A DNA stretch of 64,000 nucleotides from Blastococcus sp. TML/M2B (GTDB lineage Bacteria > Actinomycetota > Actinomycetes > Mycobacteriales > Geodermatophilaceae). Made by a program: the position numbers and the translations under genes. How positions within the stretch are numbered: position 1 is the stretch's first letter; each line of letters starts with the position of its first letter. The notes below the pieces were generated by a model. It was not told where the DNA came from. It worked only from the letters and a program-made list of their open reading frames with translations, and ran no database searches. The stretch is from positions 62,001-126,000 of the forward strand of contig NZ_JAENZZ010000003.1 in the NCBI RefSeq assembly GCF_016612865.1, given 5' to 3'. Positions 28,927-37,561 of the stretch are shown piece after piece.

Positions 28927-29717
28927 GACGCGGGCAGCGCGCCGGACCCGCCGTCCTGTTCCCGCCGGTCCGGCAGGAACCTGAACCGCTCGCGGGTGGC
29001 GGCGACCTCGGCGGCGTCGACGTCGGCGAGCACGAGGGTTTCGACGCCGGCCGCCGTCGCCAGCAGCTCACCGGTCGGTCCGATGATGCGGCTGTCGCCG
29101 GCATGCTCGGTGCCGTCCCCGGCAGTGCCGACCCGGTTGCAGCCGACGACGTAGGCCTGGTTCTCGATGGCGCGGGCCTGGAGCAGCGCCGTCCAGTGCA
29201 GCCGCCGGGCCGCCGGCCAGTTGGCGGTGACCAGGTAGACGTCGGTCTCCGGCGCCGCGCGCCAGAACACGTCGGCGAAGCGCAGGTCGTAGCAGACGAA
29301 GGGGGTGATGCGCAGGCCGCCGATGGTCACGGTCAGCGGGCCCTCGCCGGCGCGGAAGCGCTCGTGCTCGCCGCCGTGGGTGAACGGGTGCAGCTTGCGG
29401 TACCGGTGCACCGTGCCGTCCGGGCCGGCCAGCACGAAGGAGTTGTAGGGGAGCGGGTGGTCCTCGGCGATCTCCGGGCAGCTGCCGCCGACCCAGATGC
29501 CGTGGGCAGCCGCCTGCTCGGCCAGGAACGTGGCCGACGGGCCACCCTCGGGCTCACCGATGCCCGGGGTCATGGAGAAGCCGGTCGAGAAGGTCTCCGA
29601 CAGCACCACCAGCTCGGCGCCGGCCGCCGCCGCGCGGGCGACCTGCGGCGTCAGCCGGGCGACGTTCGCCGCCCGGTCCTCCCAGACGATGTCGTGCTGC
29701 ACCGCCGCGATCCTCAC
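28923..29717 (-). CDS. Carbon-nitrogen hydrolase, omega-amidase-like
   Basis: A 264-residue nitrilase-superfamily amidohydrolase with the complete catalytic triad: glutamate in VLSETFSTGF, lysine in YRKLHPF and cysteine in PFVCYDLRF. The sequence type (FSTGFSM, FVCYDLRFADVFWR, NWPAARRLHW) matches the omega-amidase/YafV (Nit2-like) branch, which hydrolyses alpha-ketoglutaramate or alpha-ketosuccinamate. The start is one of two GTG codons; 29717 has GAGG at better spacing than 29723. The upstream partner is a glutamine-transaminase-like aminotransferase 40 bp away, which would supply exactly this substrate. The stop overlaps the antiporter start. Confidence 0.88.
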   Translation of the reverse strand: MRIAAVQHDIVWEDRAANVARLTPQVARAAAAGAELVVLSETFSTGFSMTPGIGEPEGGPSATFLAEQAAAHGIWVGGSCPEIAEDHPLPYNSFVLAGPDGTVHRYRKLHPFTHGGEHERFRAGEGPLTVTIGGLRITPFVCYDLRFADVFWRAAPETDVYLVTANWPAARRLHWTALLQARAIENQAYVVGCNRVGTAGDGTEHAGDSRIIGPTGELLATAAGVETLVLADVDAAEVAATRERFRFLPDRREQDGGSGALPAS

Positions 29718-29731
29718 GCCCACCCTCCCCC

Positions 29732-29757
29732 GGGGCAGAAATGGCCATTTATGCCCC
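29732..29757. repeat. 26-bp extragenic palindrome
   Basis: GGGGCAGAAATGG is followed directly by CCATTTATGCCCC; the second arm is the reverse complement of the first with one mismatch. It fills nearly all of the 40-bp gap between the aminotransferase stop and the omega-amidase start. The A/T-rich core stands out against the GC-rich surroundings. It may be a repeated extragenic palindrome or a hairpin that tunes expression within the operon. Confidence 0.7.
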
Positions 29758-30954
29758 TCATGCCGGCCTCCCCATCGCGGCGAGCCGCTCGACCGCCTCG
29801 CCGAGCACGGCATCGGCCTTGCAGAACGCGAACCGGACCAGGTGCCGGCCCAGGTGCGCGTGCTCCGCGGTGTAGAACACCCCGGACGGCACGGCCACGA
29901 CCCCGGCGCGGGCGGGCAGCGCCCGGCAGAACGCCAGGCCGTCGCCGTCGGGCTGCACGCCGCGGACGTCGACCGTCGCGAAGTAGGTCGCCTCCGGGCT
30001 GATCACCGGCAGGCCGGCCGCGCGCAGCCCGGCCACCAGCACGTCCCGGCGGTACTGCAGGTCGCGGGCCGCGCCCGCGAAGTACGCGTCGGGCAGCCGC
30101 AGCCCGGCCGCCACCGCCGGCTGGAACGGCCCGGCGTTGACGTAGGTGAGGAACTGCTTCGCGGTGCGGACGGCGGTGACCAGCGGCGCGGGCCCGCAGA
30201 TCCAGCCCACCTTCCAGCCGGTCACGTTGAACGTCTTCCCCGCGCTGCTCACCACGAGCGTGCGCTCGCGCATGCCCGGCAGGGTGGCCGGCGAGATGTG
30301 CCGGGCACCGTCGAACACCAGGTGCTCGTAGACCTCGTCAGTGAGCACCAGCAGGTCGTGCTCGACCGCCAGTTCGGCGAGGAACGCCGACTCCTCGCCG
30401 GTCAGCACCGTGCCGGTGGGGTTGTGCGGGGTGTTGAGCAGCAGCAGGCGGGTGCGCGGGGTGATCGCCGCCCGCACGTCGGCGGGGTCGAACGCCCAGT
30501 GCCCGCCACCGGCGGCGGGCGCGGTGAGCGGCACCGGGCGCAGCACGCCGCCGGCCATCGCGATCGACGCCGAGTAGCTGTCGTAGACCGGCTCCAGCAG
30601 CACCACCTCGTCGCCGGGCTCGACCAGCGCCAGCATGGCCGCGGCCAGCGCCTCGGTGGCGCCCACGGTGACCAGCACCTCGGTGTCCGGGTCGTAGGCC
30701 GTGCCGGTGAACCGCTGCCGGTGCTCGCTGATCGCCGTCCGCAGCTCCGGGGTGCCGGGGCCCGGCGGGTACTGGTCGGCGGCGGTGCCGATGGCGGCCC
30801 GGGCGACCTCGAGCACCTCCGGCGGGCCGGGGTAGTCGGGGAAGCCCTGGCCCAGGTTGATCGAGCCGGTGGCCACGGCGAGCGCGCTCATCTCGGCGAA
30901 GACCGTCGTCCCGAAGCCCTGGAGGCGGTCGGCGAGGTACGGGGTGCGGGTCAC
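29758..30954 (-). CDS. PLP-dependent class I/II aminotransferase (KAT/YbdL-like)
   Basis: A 398-residue fold-type I aminotransferase. It shows INLGQGFPDYPGPPEVLE at the N-terminus, LNTPHNPTGTV (cofactor-binding asparagine), LTDEVYEHLVF (aspartate-tyrosine), and the PLP lysine in VSSAGKTFNVTGWKVGW. The pattern fits kynurenine/glutamine transaminase K and YbdL methionine aminotransferase. Together with the downstream omega-amidase this forms the glutaminase II type route: a keto acid is aminated with glutamine, and the ketoglutaramate formed is hydrolysed. A likely keto acid is that of methionine salvage, but this is inference. The GTG at 30954 overlaps the stop of the RNB nuclease by four bases. 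Confidence 0.9.
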   Translation of the reverse strand: MTRTPYLADRLQGFGTTVFAEMSALAVATGSINLGQGFPDYPGPPEVLEVARAAIGTAADQYPPGPGTPELRTAISEHRQRFTGTAYDPDTEVLVTVGATEALAAAMLALVEPGDEVVLLEPVYDSYSASIAMAGGVLRPVPLTAPAAGGGHWAFDPADVRAAITPRTRLLLLNTPHNPTGTVLTGEESAFLAELAVEHDLLVLTDEVYEHLVFDGARHISPATLPGMRERTLVVSSAGKTFNVTGWKVGWICGPAPLVTAVRTAKQFLTYVNAGPFQPAVAAGLRLPDAYFAGAARDLQYRRDVLVAGLRAAGLPVISPEATYFATVDVRGVQPDGDGLAFCRALPARAGVVAVPSGVFYTAEHAHLGRHLVRFAFCKADAVLGEAVERLAAMGRPA

Positions 30955-32390
30955 GGCGCGCCCACCGCGGTGAACCGGACGGTGCGCCCGGTGACGTCGG
31001 CCTGCTCCAGCCGGACGCGGATCCGAGTGCCGGGCCGCAGGCCCTCCCCGGTGCAGCGGCCGCGGATCGCCAGGTCGTCGAGGACCACCGTGCCCCGGCC
31101 GTCCTCGGCGTCGACGACGACGGCGGTGAAGGTCGCGCCCTCCCGGCCGCGCAGCAGCCACGCCTCGGTGGCGTCGATGACCGCGCGCTCGACGTCGCGG
31201 GTCCGCCGGTCCGAGGCAGCCATGAGCGCGGGGAGCTCGGGCAGCGCCGCGCGCAGCTCGTCCGACGGCGGGAGCCCGGCCGCCAGCGCGAGGCAGACCT
31301 CCGTGCCGAACCGGTCGACCAGCCGGCGCAGCGGTGCGGTGACGTGCGCGTAGGGGGCGCCGACACCGCCGTGGCCGGGCTGATCGGGCGCTGCGCCGCC
31401 GTCGAACGCCGTGTAGGCCGCGCCCCGCAGCAGGGTGACCGCCTCCTCCAGGAACGCCGCGTGCCCGGGGCGCGCGGCGTCCAGGCCGCCGATGACCTCC
31501 CCGGGCAGCGCACCCGCCGGCCAGTCGACGCCGAGCGCCGGCGCGAGCCGCCGGAGCCGCTCGACGTCCGCCGGCTGCGCCGGTGGGAGGGTCCGCAGCA
31601 GCCCGACGCCGCCCTCGAGCATTAGCGTCGCGGCGCAGCGGCCGGTGAGCAGCGAGATCTCGGCGTTCCAGCCCTCGACCGGCAGCTCGCCGCGCAGCGC
31701 CAGCGTCCAGCCGCCGCCCGCCGCCGCCTCGACCTCCTGGTCGGGGGTGCCGAGCTCGATCGCGCCGCGCTCGACGGCCCGCCGCTGCAGCAGCGCGCCG
31801 ACGGCCGGCAGCAGGGCCAGCGGCTCGGGCAGGGTGCCGGCGTCGGCCTGCGCCTGCACGGCCGGGTAGTCCAGCTGCGCCCGGCTGCGGACGCGGGCGC
31901 GGCGCAGGTCCACCCGCACCGGCTCGCCGTCGGCGTCCAGGTCCATCGTCCACAGCGCGGCCGCGCGGAGCTCACCGGGCAGCAGGCTGGCCGCGCCCTC
32001 GCTCAGCACCGGCGGGTGCAGCGGCGTCCGGCGGTCGGGGCTGTACAGCGTCTGGCCGCGGCGGCGGGCCTCGCCGTCCAGGGCGCCACCGAGGTCGACC
32101 ACCGCGCCGACGTCGGCGATCGCGTAGCTGACCCGGTAGCCGTCGCCGCGCGCCGCCAGGTGGACGGCCTGGTCGAGGTCGCGGCTGCCGACCGGGTCGA
32201 GGGTGACCAGCGGGACGTCGGTCGCGTCCAGCTCGGGCAGCCGGGGCTGTGCCGCCCGCCGCCCGGCCTCGGCCAGGACCGCCGCGGGGAACTCCTCGGG
32301 CACCTCGAACTCGGCCCGGATCGCCGCGAAGTCCGGGCACTCCGGTGCCGCGGCCGGCCAGCGGGGGACGCGGAGCGGGGCGCGGACCAT
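30951..32390 (-). CDS. RNB domain 3'-5' exoribonuclease
   Basis: A 479-residue RNase II/RNase R-type nuclease lacking the N-terminal cold-shock domains of RNase R. The active-site segment is VTLDPVGSRDLDQAVHL (aspartates that hold two magnesium ions), followed by YAIADVGAVVDLGGALDGEA with a tyrosine typical for base stacking. The C-terminus contains AYAHVTAPLRRLVDRFGTEV and a small S1-like beta domain ending the protein. This is the short actinobacterial form. It is the first gene of a leftward set with the aminotransferase and omega-amidase; the functional reason for that arrangement is unclear. The upstream 53-bp gap holds a parS-like palindrome. Confidence 0.9.
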   Translation of the reverse strand: MVRAPLRVPRWPAAAPECPDFAAIRAEFEVPEEFPAAVLAEAGRRAAQPRLPELDATDVPLVTLDPVGSRDLDQAVHLAARGDGYRVSYAIADVGAVVDLGGALDGEARRRGQTLYSPDRRTPLHPPVLSEGAASLLPGELRAAALWTMDLDADGEPVRVDLRRARVRSRAQLDYPAVQAQADAGTLPEPLALLPAVGALLQRRAVERGAIELGTPDQEVEAAAGGGWTLALRGELPVEGWNAEISLLTGRCAATLMLEGGVGLLRTLPPAQPADVERLRRLAPALGVDWPAGALPGEVIGGLDAARPGHAAFLEEAVTLLRGAAYTAFDGGAAPDQPGHGGVGAPYAHVTAPLRRLVDRFGTEVCLALAAGLPPSDELRAALPELPALMAASDRRTRDVERAVIDATEAWLLRGREGATFTAVVVDAEDGRGTVVLDDLAIRGRCTGEGLRPGTRIRVRLEQADVTGRTVRFTAVGAP

Positions 32391-32426
32391 GCGCTCAGCC
32401 TGGCAGAGCGGCCGCGACCGCGGGAG

Positions 32427-32440
32427 GTTCCACGTGGAAC
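32427..32440. other. parS: parS-like ParB site
   Basis: GTTCCACGTGGAAC, a perfect 14-bp palindrome in the gap between the RNB and S4 genes; one more G-C pair extends it to 16 bp. It differs from the actinobacterial parS consensus GTTTCACGTGAAAC by one symmetric change in each arm. An identical copy lies at 39288 and a relative at 58001. Position within tens of kb of the predicted origin fits ParB loading. Confidence 0.65.
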
Positions 32441-32443
32441 CGG

Positions 32444-32659
32444 TCAGCGGACGCGGACGTCCCCGAAGCCCTCGATGGAGACGACGTCGCCCGCGCGCAG
32501 CTGCCGGCCGCGCCGGTCCTCGGCCTCGCCGTTGACCCGGATGTCGGTCGTGGCGAGCACGTCCTTGACCTGCGCGCCGGTCGGGACGGCGTCGACGAGC
32601 TTGAGCAGCTGCCCGAGCCGGATGGTGTCCTCACCGGGTCGCAGGTCGACGGTCCGCAT
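32444..32659 (-). CDS. S4 domain RNA-binding protein
   Basis: A 71-residue protein made of one S4 domain (YaaA/YbcJ-like). The key stretch is IRLGQLLKLVDAVPTGAQVK followed by DIRVNGEAEDRRGRQLRAGD, the helix and loop that contact RNA. Small S4 proteins of this kind bind ribosomal RNA or tRNA-like structures; the exact target is unknown. The ATG at 32659 lies five bases from the MOSC gene stop, so it is probably translated from the same transcript as MOSC and the epimerase. Confidence 0.85.
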   Translation of the reverse strand: MRTVDLRPGEDTIRLGQLLKLVDAVPTGAQVKDVLATTDIRVNGEAEDRRGRQLRAGDVVSIEGFGDVRVR

Positions 32660-32664
32660 GCCGG

Positions 32665-33390
32665 TCAGTCTGCCGCCGGCCCCAGGACGTCGCCGACCCG
32701 GACCCGGCCCGGCTGCGTGATCGCCGCGCGGACGGCCAGCATCCCGTCCCGCTCGCGGTGGATCGTCTTGAGCACCGAGGTGTCCCGCTCCAGCCCGCCG
32801 GGCTGCGGGCGGGTGGTCATCACGCAGCGGGCGATGGGGGCGCCGATGCGCAGGCCCAGCTCGCCGAGGGAGAGCTCCTCCCCGCGCAGGTCGTCCTCCC
32901 CCGCGCCGTCGAGCAGCACGTTGGCCCGGAACCGCCGCCGGTCCCAGCCGCCCAGGGTGCCGGTCGAGACCAGGGAGAGGCGGATCCGCGGGCTGTCGTG
33001 GAACGGGCCGGTGGCGCCCTGCCACTGCGCCCACTCGACCGGGCCGTCCGGGGTCTCGTCGCCCGGGTCCTCGTAGGTGGGCGCGGCGCCGTCGTTCTCG
33101 GTCGCCGCGCGCAGCTCGACCCTTCGGCCCAGCCAGTCCGACAGCACCCGCTCGTCGGCGGTGACCGTGCCGTCGGGCAGCACGACCTCCACCCCGCCGT
33201 CAGCGGTGACGCGGGCCGCGCCGAACAGCAGCTCGGGCACCCGGCGCGCGGTCAGCCCGAGGCCGGTGTCGCGGTCGAACAGCGCCCAGCCGCGGTCCCG
33301 CGGGATGCCCAGCGGGCCCACGTGCGTCTCGCCGAGCAGCTCGCCCTGCAGCGACTTGACCGGGTAGCGCCAGAGCTCGAGGACGCGCAC
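32665..33390 (-). CDS. MOSC domain protein
   Basis: A 241-residue protein with the MOSC N-terminal beta-barrel (RVLELWRYPVKSLQGELL, IPRDRGWALFD) and the MOSC domain proper (about residues 110-240). The latter contains IGAPIARCVMTTRPQPGG, with the conserved cysteine that in relatives carries a persulfide or coordinates molybdenum. This layout occurs in YcbX-like reductases of N-hydroxylated compounds. The GTG at 33390 begins one base after the stop of the epimerase gene, so it is co-translated with it. Confidence 0.87.
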   Translation of the reverse strand: MRVLELWRYPVKSLQGELLGETHVGPLGIPRDRGWALFDRDTGLGLTARRVPELLFGAARVTADGGVEVVLPDGTVTADERVLSDWLGRRVELRAATENDGAAPTYEDPGDETPDGPVEWAQWQGATGPFHDSPRIRLSLVSTGTLGGWDRRRFRANVLLDGAGEDDLRGEELSLGELGLRIGAPIARCVMTTRPQPGGLERDTSVLKTIHRERDGMLAVRAAITQPGRVRVGDVLGPAAD

Positions 33391-33391
33391 C

Positions 33392-34310
33392 TCAGCCCGC
33401 CGGGGTCCAGGCCACCGTCCACGTGCCGGCCCAGGTCTCCCCCGGCTCGAGGACGACGACGTCCACGCCGTCGGCCAGCGCGTTCGCCGGGCGAGCTCAT
33501 CGGCTCCAGCGCCAGGCTGCGCCGCCGCTGACCGTCCGGCAGCGTGTCGCCGCTGTAGACCAGCAGCCACGGCCACGCCTCGTCGACGGCGAGCTCCAGC
33601 TCCCCCTCGGCGCCGCGCAGGCGGGTGCGCGCCCAGCCGTCGGCGTCCCGGTCCAGGTCGGTGAGCGGGGTGTCGAACGCGCGCTCGCCGATCCGGCCGA
33701 CCGCGCCGTCGAACGCGCGGCGCTCCCCCGTCGGCAGGCCGCCGTCGACGACCAGCTCGGTGCGGCCCGGCAGCTCGACCTCGGCGTCGGCGATGCCGCC
33801 GTCCTCGGTGGCGCCCACGGAGAAGTAGGGGTGGAAGCCGGCGCCGAAGGGGGCGCGGCGGTCGCCGTCGTTGCGCACCCGCAGGGTCACCGCGAGCCGG
33901 TCCGCGGTCAGCGCGACGTCCACCGCGGCGGCCAGCCGGAACGGGTAGCCGGGGCGCGGCAGCACCGTCGTCCCGACCGTGGCGGTGTCCGCCGTGCTCG
34001 CCAGCACGTCCCACGGCTGCCAGGTGACCAGGCCGTGCTGGGCGTTCGGCGTCTCCGGCGAGGCGACCTCGAGCTGCAGCTCCTCACCCTCCCACGTCCA
34101 GCGACCGTCGCGGATCCGGTTCGGCCACGGCAGCAGGACCCCGCCGCGGCGGCCCGGGAGCGTGCCGCCGGCCGGATAGCCGTCGAACACCTCCCAGCCG
34201 CCCACGGCCAGCCGGCGCAGCGTGCCGCCCCGGAGATCGATCGCGAGGGTGGCGTCCCCCGCCGTCAGCTCCACCTCGCGCGGCTCGGACGCGGGCCAGA
34301 TGTCGGGCAT
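33392..34310 (-). CDS. Aldose 1-epimerase family protein, frameshifted
   Basis: A galactose mutarotase-like enzyme that interconverts alpha and beta anomers of a sugar. The N-terminal sheet reads VELTAGDATLAIDLRGGTLRRLAV; the catalytic histidines appear in NAQHGLVTW and GFHPYFSV, and the catalytic glutamate is expected in LALEPMSSP. Just after this point the frame breaks at the GGG run 33489-33491; removing one base restores SSPANALADGVDVVVLEPGE and TWAGTWTVAW before a TGA at 33392. Corrected length is 305 residues. The ATG at 34310 begins MPDIWPASEPREVEL. It heads a three-gene set with MOSC and S4. Confidence 0.85.
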
Positions 34311-34473
34311 GCGGTCACCTCACCACAGAACCGGTGCCGAGAGGGCGTCGGTCGTGGTGGTTGGTGACGGCAACTCCGCGCCGTGAGAGTGTTCGGGCGA
34401 GTGTGGTGCGGCGCACAGCAGGGCCGCGCCGGTCGCCCGGGCCGCGGGGCCCGTTCGCGGAGGGAACGCCTGG

Positions 34474-36297
34474 ATGACGACGTCGACCCGAGGGCCGGTG
34501 CGCCCGGACGGAACGCCGATCGACAAGGAGGCGGTCCGCCGCAAGTACCTCGAGGAGCGCGACAAGCGGCTGCGGGCCGACGGCAACGACCAGTACCTGC
34601 GGCTCACCGGCGAGCTCGCCGGGTACCTCACCGACCCGTACACCCCGCGGACGGAGCGCGCGCCGAAGACCGACCACGTGACCGTCGCCTTCATCGGCGG
34701 CGGCTTCGCCGGGCTGGTCACCGGCGCGCGGCTGGCCGAGGCCGGCGTCCCGGTGCGGATCGTCGAGAAGGGCGGGGACTTCGGCGGCACCTGGTACTGG
34801 AACCGCTACCCCGGCGCCCAGTGCGACACCGCGTCGCTGATCTACATGCCGCTGCTCGAGGAGACCGGCCACGTGCCGACCGAGAAGTACGCGCACGCGC
34901 CGGAGATCCTCGAGCACTGCCAGCGCATCGGGAAGCACTACGGCCTGTACGACGACGCGCTGTTCCACACCGAGGTCACCGACCTCGAGTGGGACGCCGC
35001 GGCCGCCCGCTGGATCGTGCGCACCGACCGCGGTGACGCCTTCACCGCGCAGTTCCTCGCCATGGGCACCGGCCCGCTGCACGTGCCGAAGCTCCCCGGC
35101 ATCCCGGGCATCACCACGTTCGGTGGCCACAGCTTCCACACCAGCCGGTGGGACTACGCCTACACCGGCGGCGACGCCTCCGGTGCGCCGCTGGACCGCC
35201 TGGCCGACAAGCGGGTCGCGCTCATCGGCACCGGCGCGACCGCCGTGCAGGCGGTGCCGCACCTGGCCGGCGCCTGCGCCGAGCTCTACGTCTTCCAGCG
35301 CACGCCGTCGTCGGTCGACGTGCGCGGCAACGGGCCGATCGACCCCGAGTGGTTCGCCTCCATCGCCACACCGGGCTGGCAGCGGCGCTGGCTGGAGAAC
35401 TTCACCGCCACCCAGACCGGCGCCGGCGACGGCGAGGACCTGGTGATGGACGGCTGGACCGACCTGGCCCGGCGCATGCGCGAGCGCGTGCTCTCGCTGC
35501 CGCCCGAGGAGCAGACCCTGGCCGGCATGCAGGCGGCCATGGAGGACGCGGACGTCGAGAAGATGGAGGAGATCCGCGCCCGCGTCGACGCCGTCGTCGC
35601 CGATCCGGAGACCGCCGAGGGGCTCAAGGCCTGGTACCGGCAGCTGTGCAAGCGGCCCTGCTTCCACGACGAGTACCTCGACGCCTACAACCGCCCGGGC
35701 ACCCACCTCGTGCACACCGACGGCAAGGGCGTCGAGCGGATCACCGAGGACGGCGTGGTCGCGAACGGCCGCGAGTACGAGGTCGACTGCATCATCTACG
35801 CCTCGGGCTTCGAGGTGGGCACCGACTACACGCAGCGGGCGGGTTACGACGTCACCGGGCGGGACGGCGCCCGGCTGTCCGAGCGCTGGGCCGACGGCAT
35901 GCGCACGCTGCACGGCACCCACGTGCACGGGTTCCCGAACCTGTTCGTCGTCCAGCCCACCCAGGGCGCCAACCTGATCAGCAACGTCCCGCACAACCTG
36001 ACCGAGTCCGGGCGCACCATCGCGGCGATCGTGCGGCACGCCCTGGACACCGGCGCGCGCGAGGTCGAGGTGACCGCCGAGGCCGAGCAGGCGTGGGTCG
36101 AGCTGCTGCTCACGCACCCCGGGCGGGGCGTGATCGGCTCGCCCGACTGCACGCCGGGCTACTACAACAACGAGGGCCGGGACGCCGGCCTGCGCGCCAA
36201 GCTCAACGTCGGCTACCCCGCCGGGGCGGCCGCCTACTTCACCTACCTGGAGGGCTGGCGCTCCTCCGGCGACTTCGAGGGGCTGATGTTCCGGTGA
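34474..36297 (+). CDS. Type I Baeyer-Villiger monooxygenase
   Basis: A 607-residue FAD- and NADPH-dependent flavoprotein. Two Rossmann motifs are seen: FIGGGFAGLVTGARLAEAG (FAD, about residue 73) and ALIGTGATAVQAVPHL (NADPH, about 250). Between them lies the Baeyer-Villiger fingerprint FGGHSFHTSRWD (FxGxxxHxxxW) near residue 216. The N-terminal extension of about 65 residues before the first Rossmann strand and the overall length match phenylacetone/steroid-type enzymes. It inserts oxygen next to a ketone, giving an ester or lactone. GGAGGGA precedes the ATG at 34474. The P450 gene begins within its stop codon, so the pair is translationally coupled and probably works on the same compound. 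Confidence 0.9.
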   Translation: MTTSTRGPVRPDGTPIDKEAVRRKYLEERDKRLRADGNDQYLRLTGELAGYLTDPYTPRTERAPKTDHVTVAFIGGGFAGLVTGARLAEAGVPVRIVEKGGDFGGTWYWNRYPGAQCDTASLIYMPLLEETGHVPTEKYAHAPEILEHCQRIGKHYGLYDDALFHTEVTDLEWDAAAARWIVRTDRGDAFTAQFLAMGTGPLHVPKLPGIPGITTFGGHSFHTSRWDYAYTGGDASGAPLDRLADKRVALIGTGATAVQAVPHLAGACAELYVFQRTPSSVDVRGNGPIDPEWFASIATPGWQRRWLENFTATQTGAGDGEDLVMDGWTDLARRMRERVLSLPPEEQTLAGMQAAMEDADVEKMEEIRARVDAVVADPETAEGLKAWYRQLCKRPCFHDEYLDAYNRPGTHLVHTDGKGVERITEDGVVANGREYEVDCIIYASGFEVGTDYTQRAGYDVTGRDGARLSERWADGMRTLHGTHVHGFPNLFVVQPTQGANLISNVPHNLTESGRTIAAIVRHALDTGAREVEVTAEAEQAWVELLLTHPGRGVIGSPDCTPGYYNNEGRDAGLRAKLNVGYPAGAAAYFTYLEGWRSSGDFEGLMFR

Positions 36298-37496
36298 CGG
36301 ATCTGGAGAACCTGGTCCGCGGCATCGACGTCGCGGACCCGTACCCGCTCTGGCAGCAGCTGCTCGACGGCGGCCCGCTGGTGGCTCCCGACGGCTCCAT
36401 GGCGCTGCTCACCCAGCACGCCCACTGCGACGCCGTCCTGCGCTCGCCCGTGGTCAGCGTCGACCGGAAGAACAGCCGCCAGTGGCAGGAGGTCGCCGCC
36501 ACCCTGCCGCCCGAGGAGCTCGCCCGCCTGGACCGGCAGCGCAGCTTCCTCTTCCTCGACCCGCCGGACCACACCCGGCTGCGGCGGCTGGTCAGCAAGG
36601 CGTTCACCCCGCGGACCGTCGCCGAGCTGACCCCGATGGTCGAGAAGCTCGCCGAGGACCTGCTCGACGCCGCGGTCGCGGACGACCGGTTCGAGGTCGT
36701 CGGGGCGATCGCCTACCCGCTGCCGGTCACCGTGATCAGCCGGATGCTCGGCGTCCCCGAGGCCGACCACGTGCGGTTCGCCGGCTGGTCGGACGTGCTG
36801 GCCAAGAGCCTGGACGACGGGCCGATGACCGAGCACCCCGACGACGCCCGGGAGCGGCGGCACGCCGGGGACGAGTTCCGCGCGTACTTCACCGCCCTGT
36901 GCGCCGAGCGGCGGGCCGATCCGCGGGACGACCTGCTCAGCGCGCTGGTGCAGATCGAGCACGAGGGCGACCGGCTGACCACCGACGAGCTGCTCAACAC
37001 CGCCCAGCTGCTGCTGGTCGCCGGGCACGAGACGACCGTCAACCTGATCGCCAACGGCACCCTCGCGCTGCTCCGGGACGACGAGCTGCGCGCGCAGGTG
37101 GCCGCCGACGAGAAGACCGCCGCGGGCTTCGTCGAGGAGGTGCTGCGGCTGGACCCGCCGGTGCAGATGACCGGCCGCACCGTGCTCGAGGACCTCGAGG
37201 TGCCCGGAGGCGTGGTCCGCGCCGGCGGCCGGGTGGTGCTGCTCATCGCCGCCGCGGGCCGGGACCCGCGTCAGCACCCCGACCCGCTGCGCATGGACCC
37301 GACCCGCACCAGCCCGCACCTGGCGTTCAGCATCGGCGCCCACTACTGCCTGGGCGCGCCGCTGGCCCGGCTGGAGGGCCGGGTCGCGCTGCAGGCGCTG
37401 GCCCGCCGGATGGACGGCGCCCGCCTGGGCGAGCTCACCTACAAGCCGAACCGCATCCTGCGCGGCCCGGCCACGGTCGAGGTCCTCCTCCCCTGA
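36294..37496 (+). CDS. Cytochrome P450
   Basis: A 400-residue soluble bacterial P450. The I-helix reads LLLVAGHETTVN (oxygen-activating AGxET), the ExxR is in VEEVLRLDPP, and the heme loop is FSIGAHYCLGAPLARLE with the cysteine ligand near residue 351. The C-helix segment FLFLDPPDHTRLRRLVSKAF is also typical. The start is the GTG at 36294, which overlaps the TGA of the monooxygenase gene (GTGA). No ferredoxin or ferredoxin reductase gene is present, so electrons must come from elsewhere. The substrate is unknown; coupling to a Baeyer-Villiger enzyme suggests hydroxylation of a cyclic ketone, terpene or steroid. Confidence 0.93.
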   Translation: MTDLENLVRGIDVADPYPLWQQLLDGGPLVAPDGSMALLTQHAHCDAVLRSPVVSVDRKNSRQWQEVAATLPPEELARLDRQRSFLFLDPPDHTRLRRLVSKAFTPRTVAELTPMVEKLAEDLLDAAVADDRFEVVGAIAYPLPVTVISRMLGVPEADHVRFAGWSDVLAKSLDDGPMTEHPDDARERRHAGDEFRAYFTALCAERRADPRDDLLSALVQIEHEGDRLTTDELLNTAQLLLVAGHETTVNLIANGTLALLRDDELRAQVAADEKTAAGFVEEVLRLDPPVQMTGRTVLEDLEVPGGVVRAGGRVVLLIAAAGRDPRQHPDPLRMDPTRTSPHLAFSIGAHYCLGAPLARLEGRVALQALARRMDGARLGELTYKPNRILRGPATVEVLLP

Positions 37497-37508
37497 CCTC
37501 CGCGAGAT

Positions 37509-37554
37509 CTGCACACTCGGGGCTTTCGGGCGCCTGAATGCCCCGAGTGCGCAG
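37509..37554. terminator. 46-bp near-perfect palindrome between convergent genes
   Basis: CTGCACACTCGGGGC at 37509-37523 pairs with GCCCCGAGTGCGCAG at 37540-37554 (one mismatch), and the 16 bases between are themselves nearly palindromic around GGCGCC. It lies between the P450 and GNAT stops, so it can terminate both. Confidence 0.75.
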
Positions 37555-37561
37555 GGCTCGG

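Noticed and set aside
34311-34473. Possible riboswitch in the leader of the Baeyer-Villiger monooxygenase gene
   Set aside because: Only short GC-rich stems are present and no known aptamer core could be recognised.
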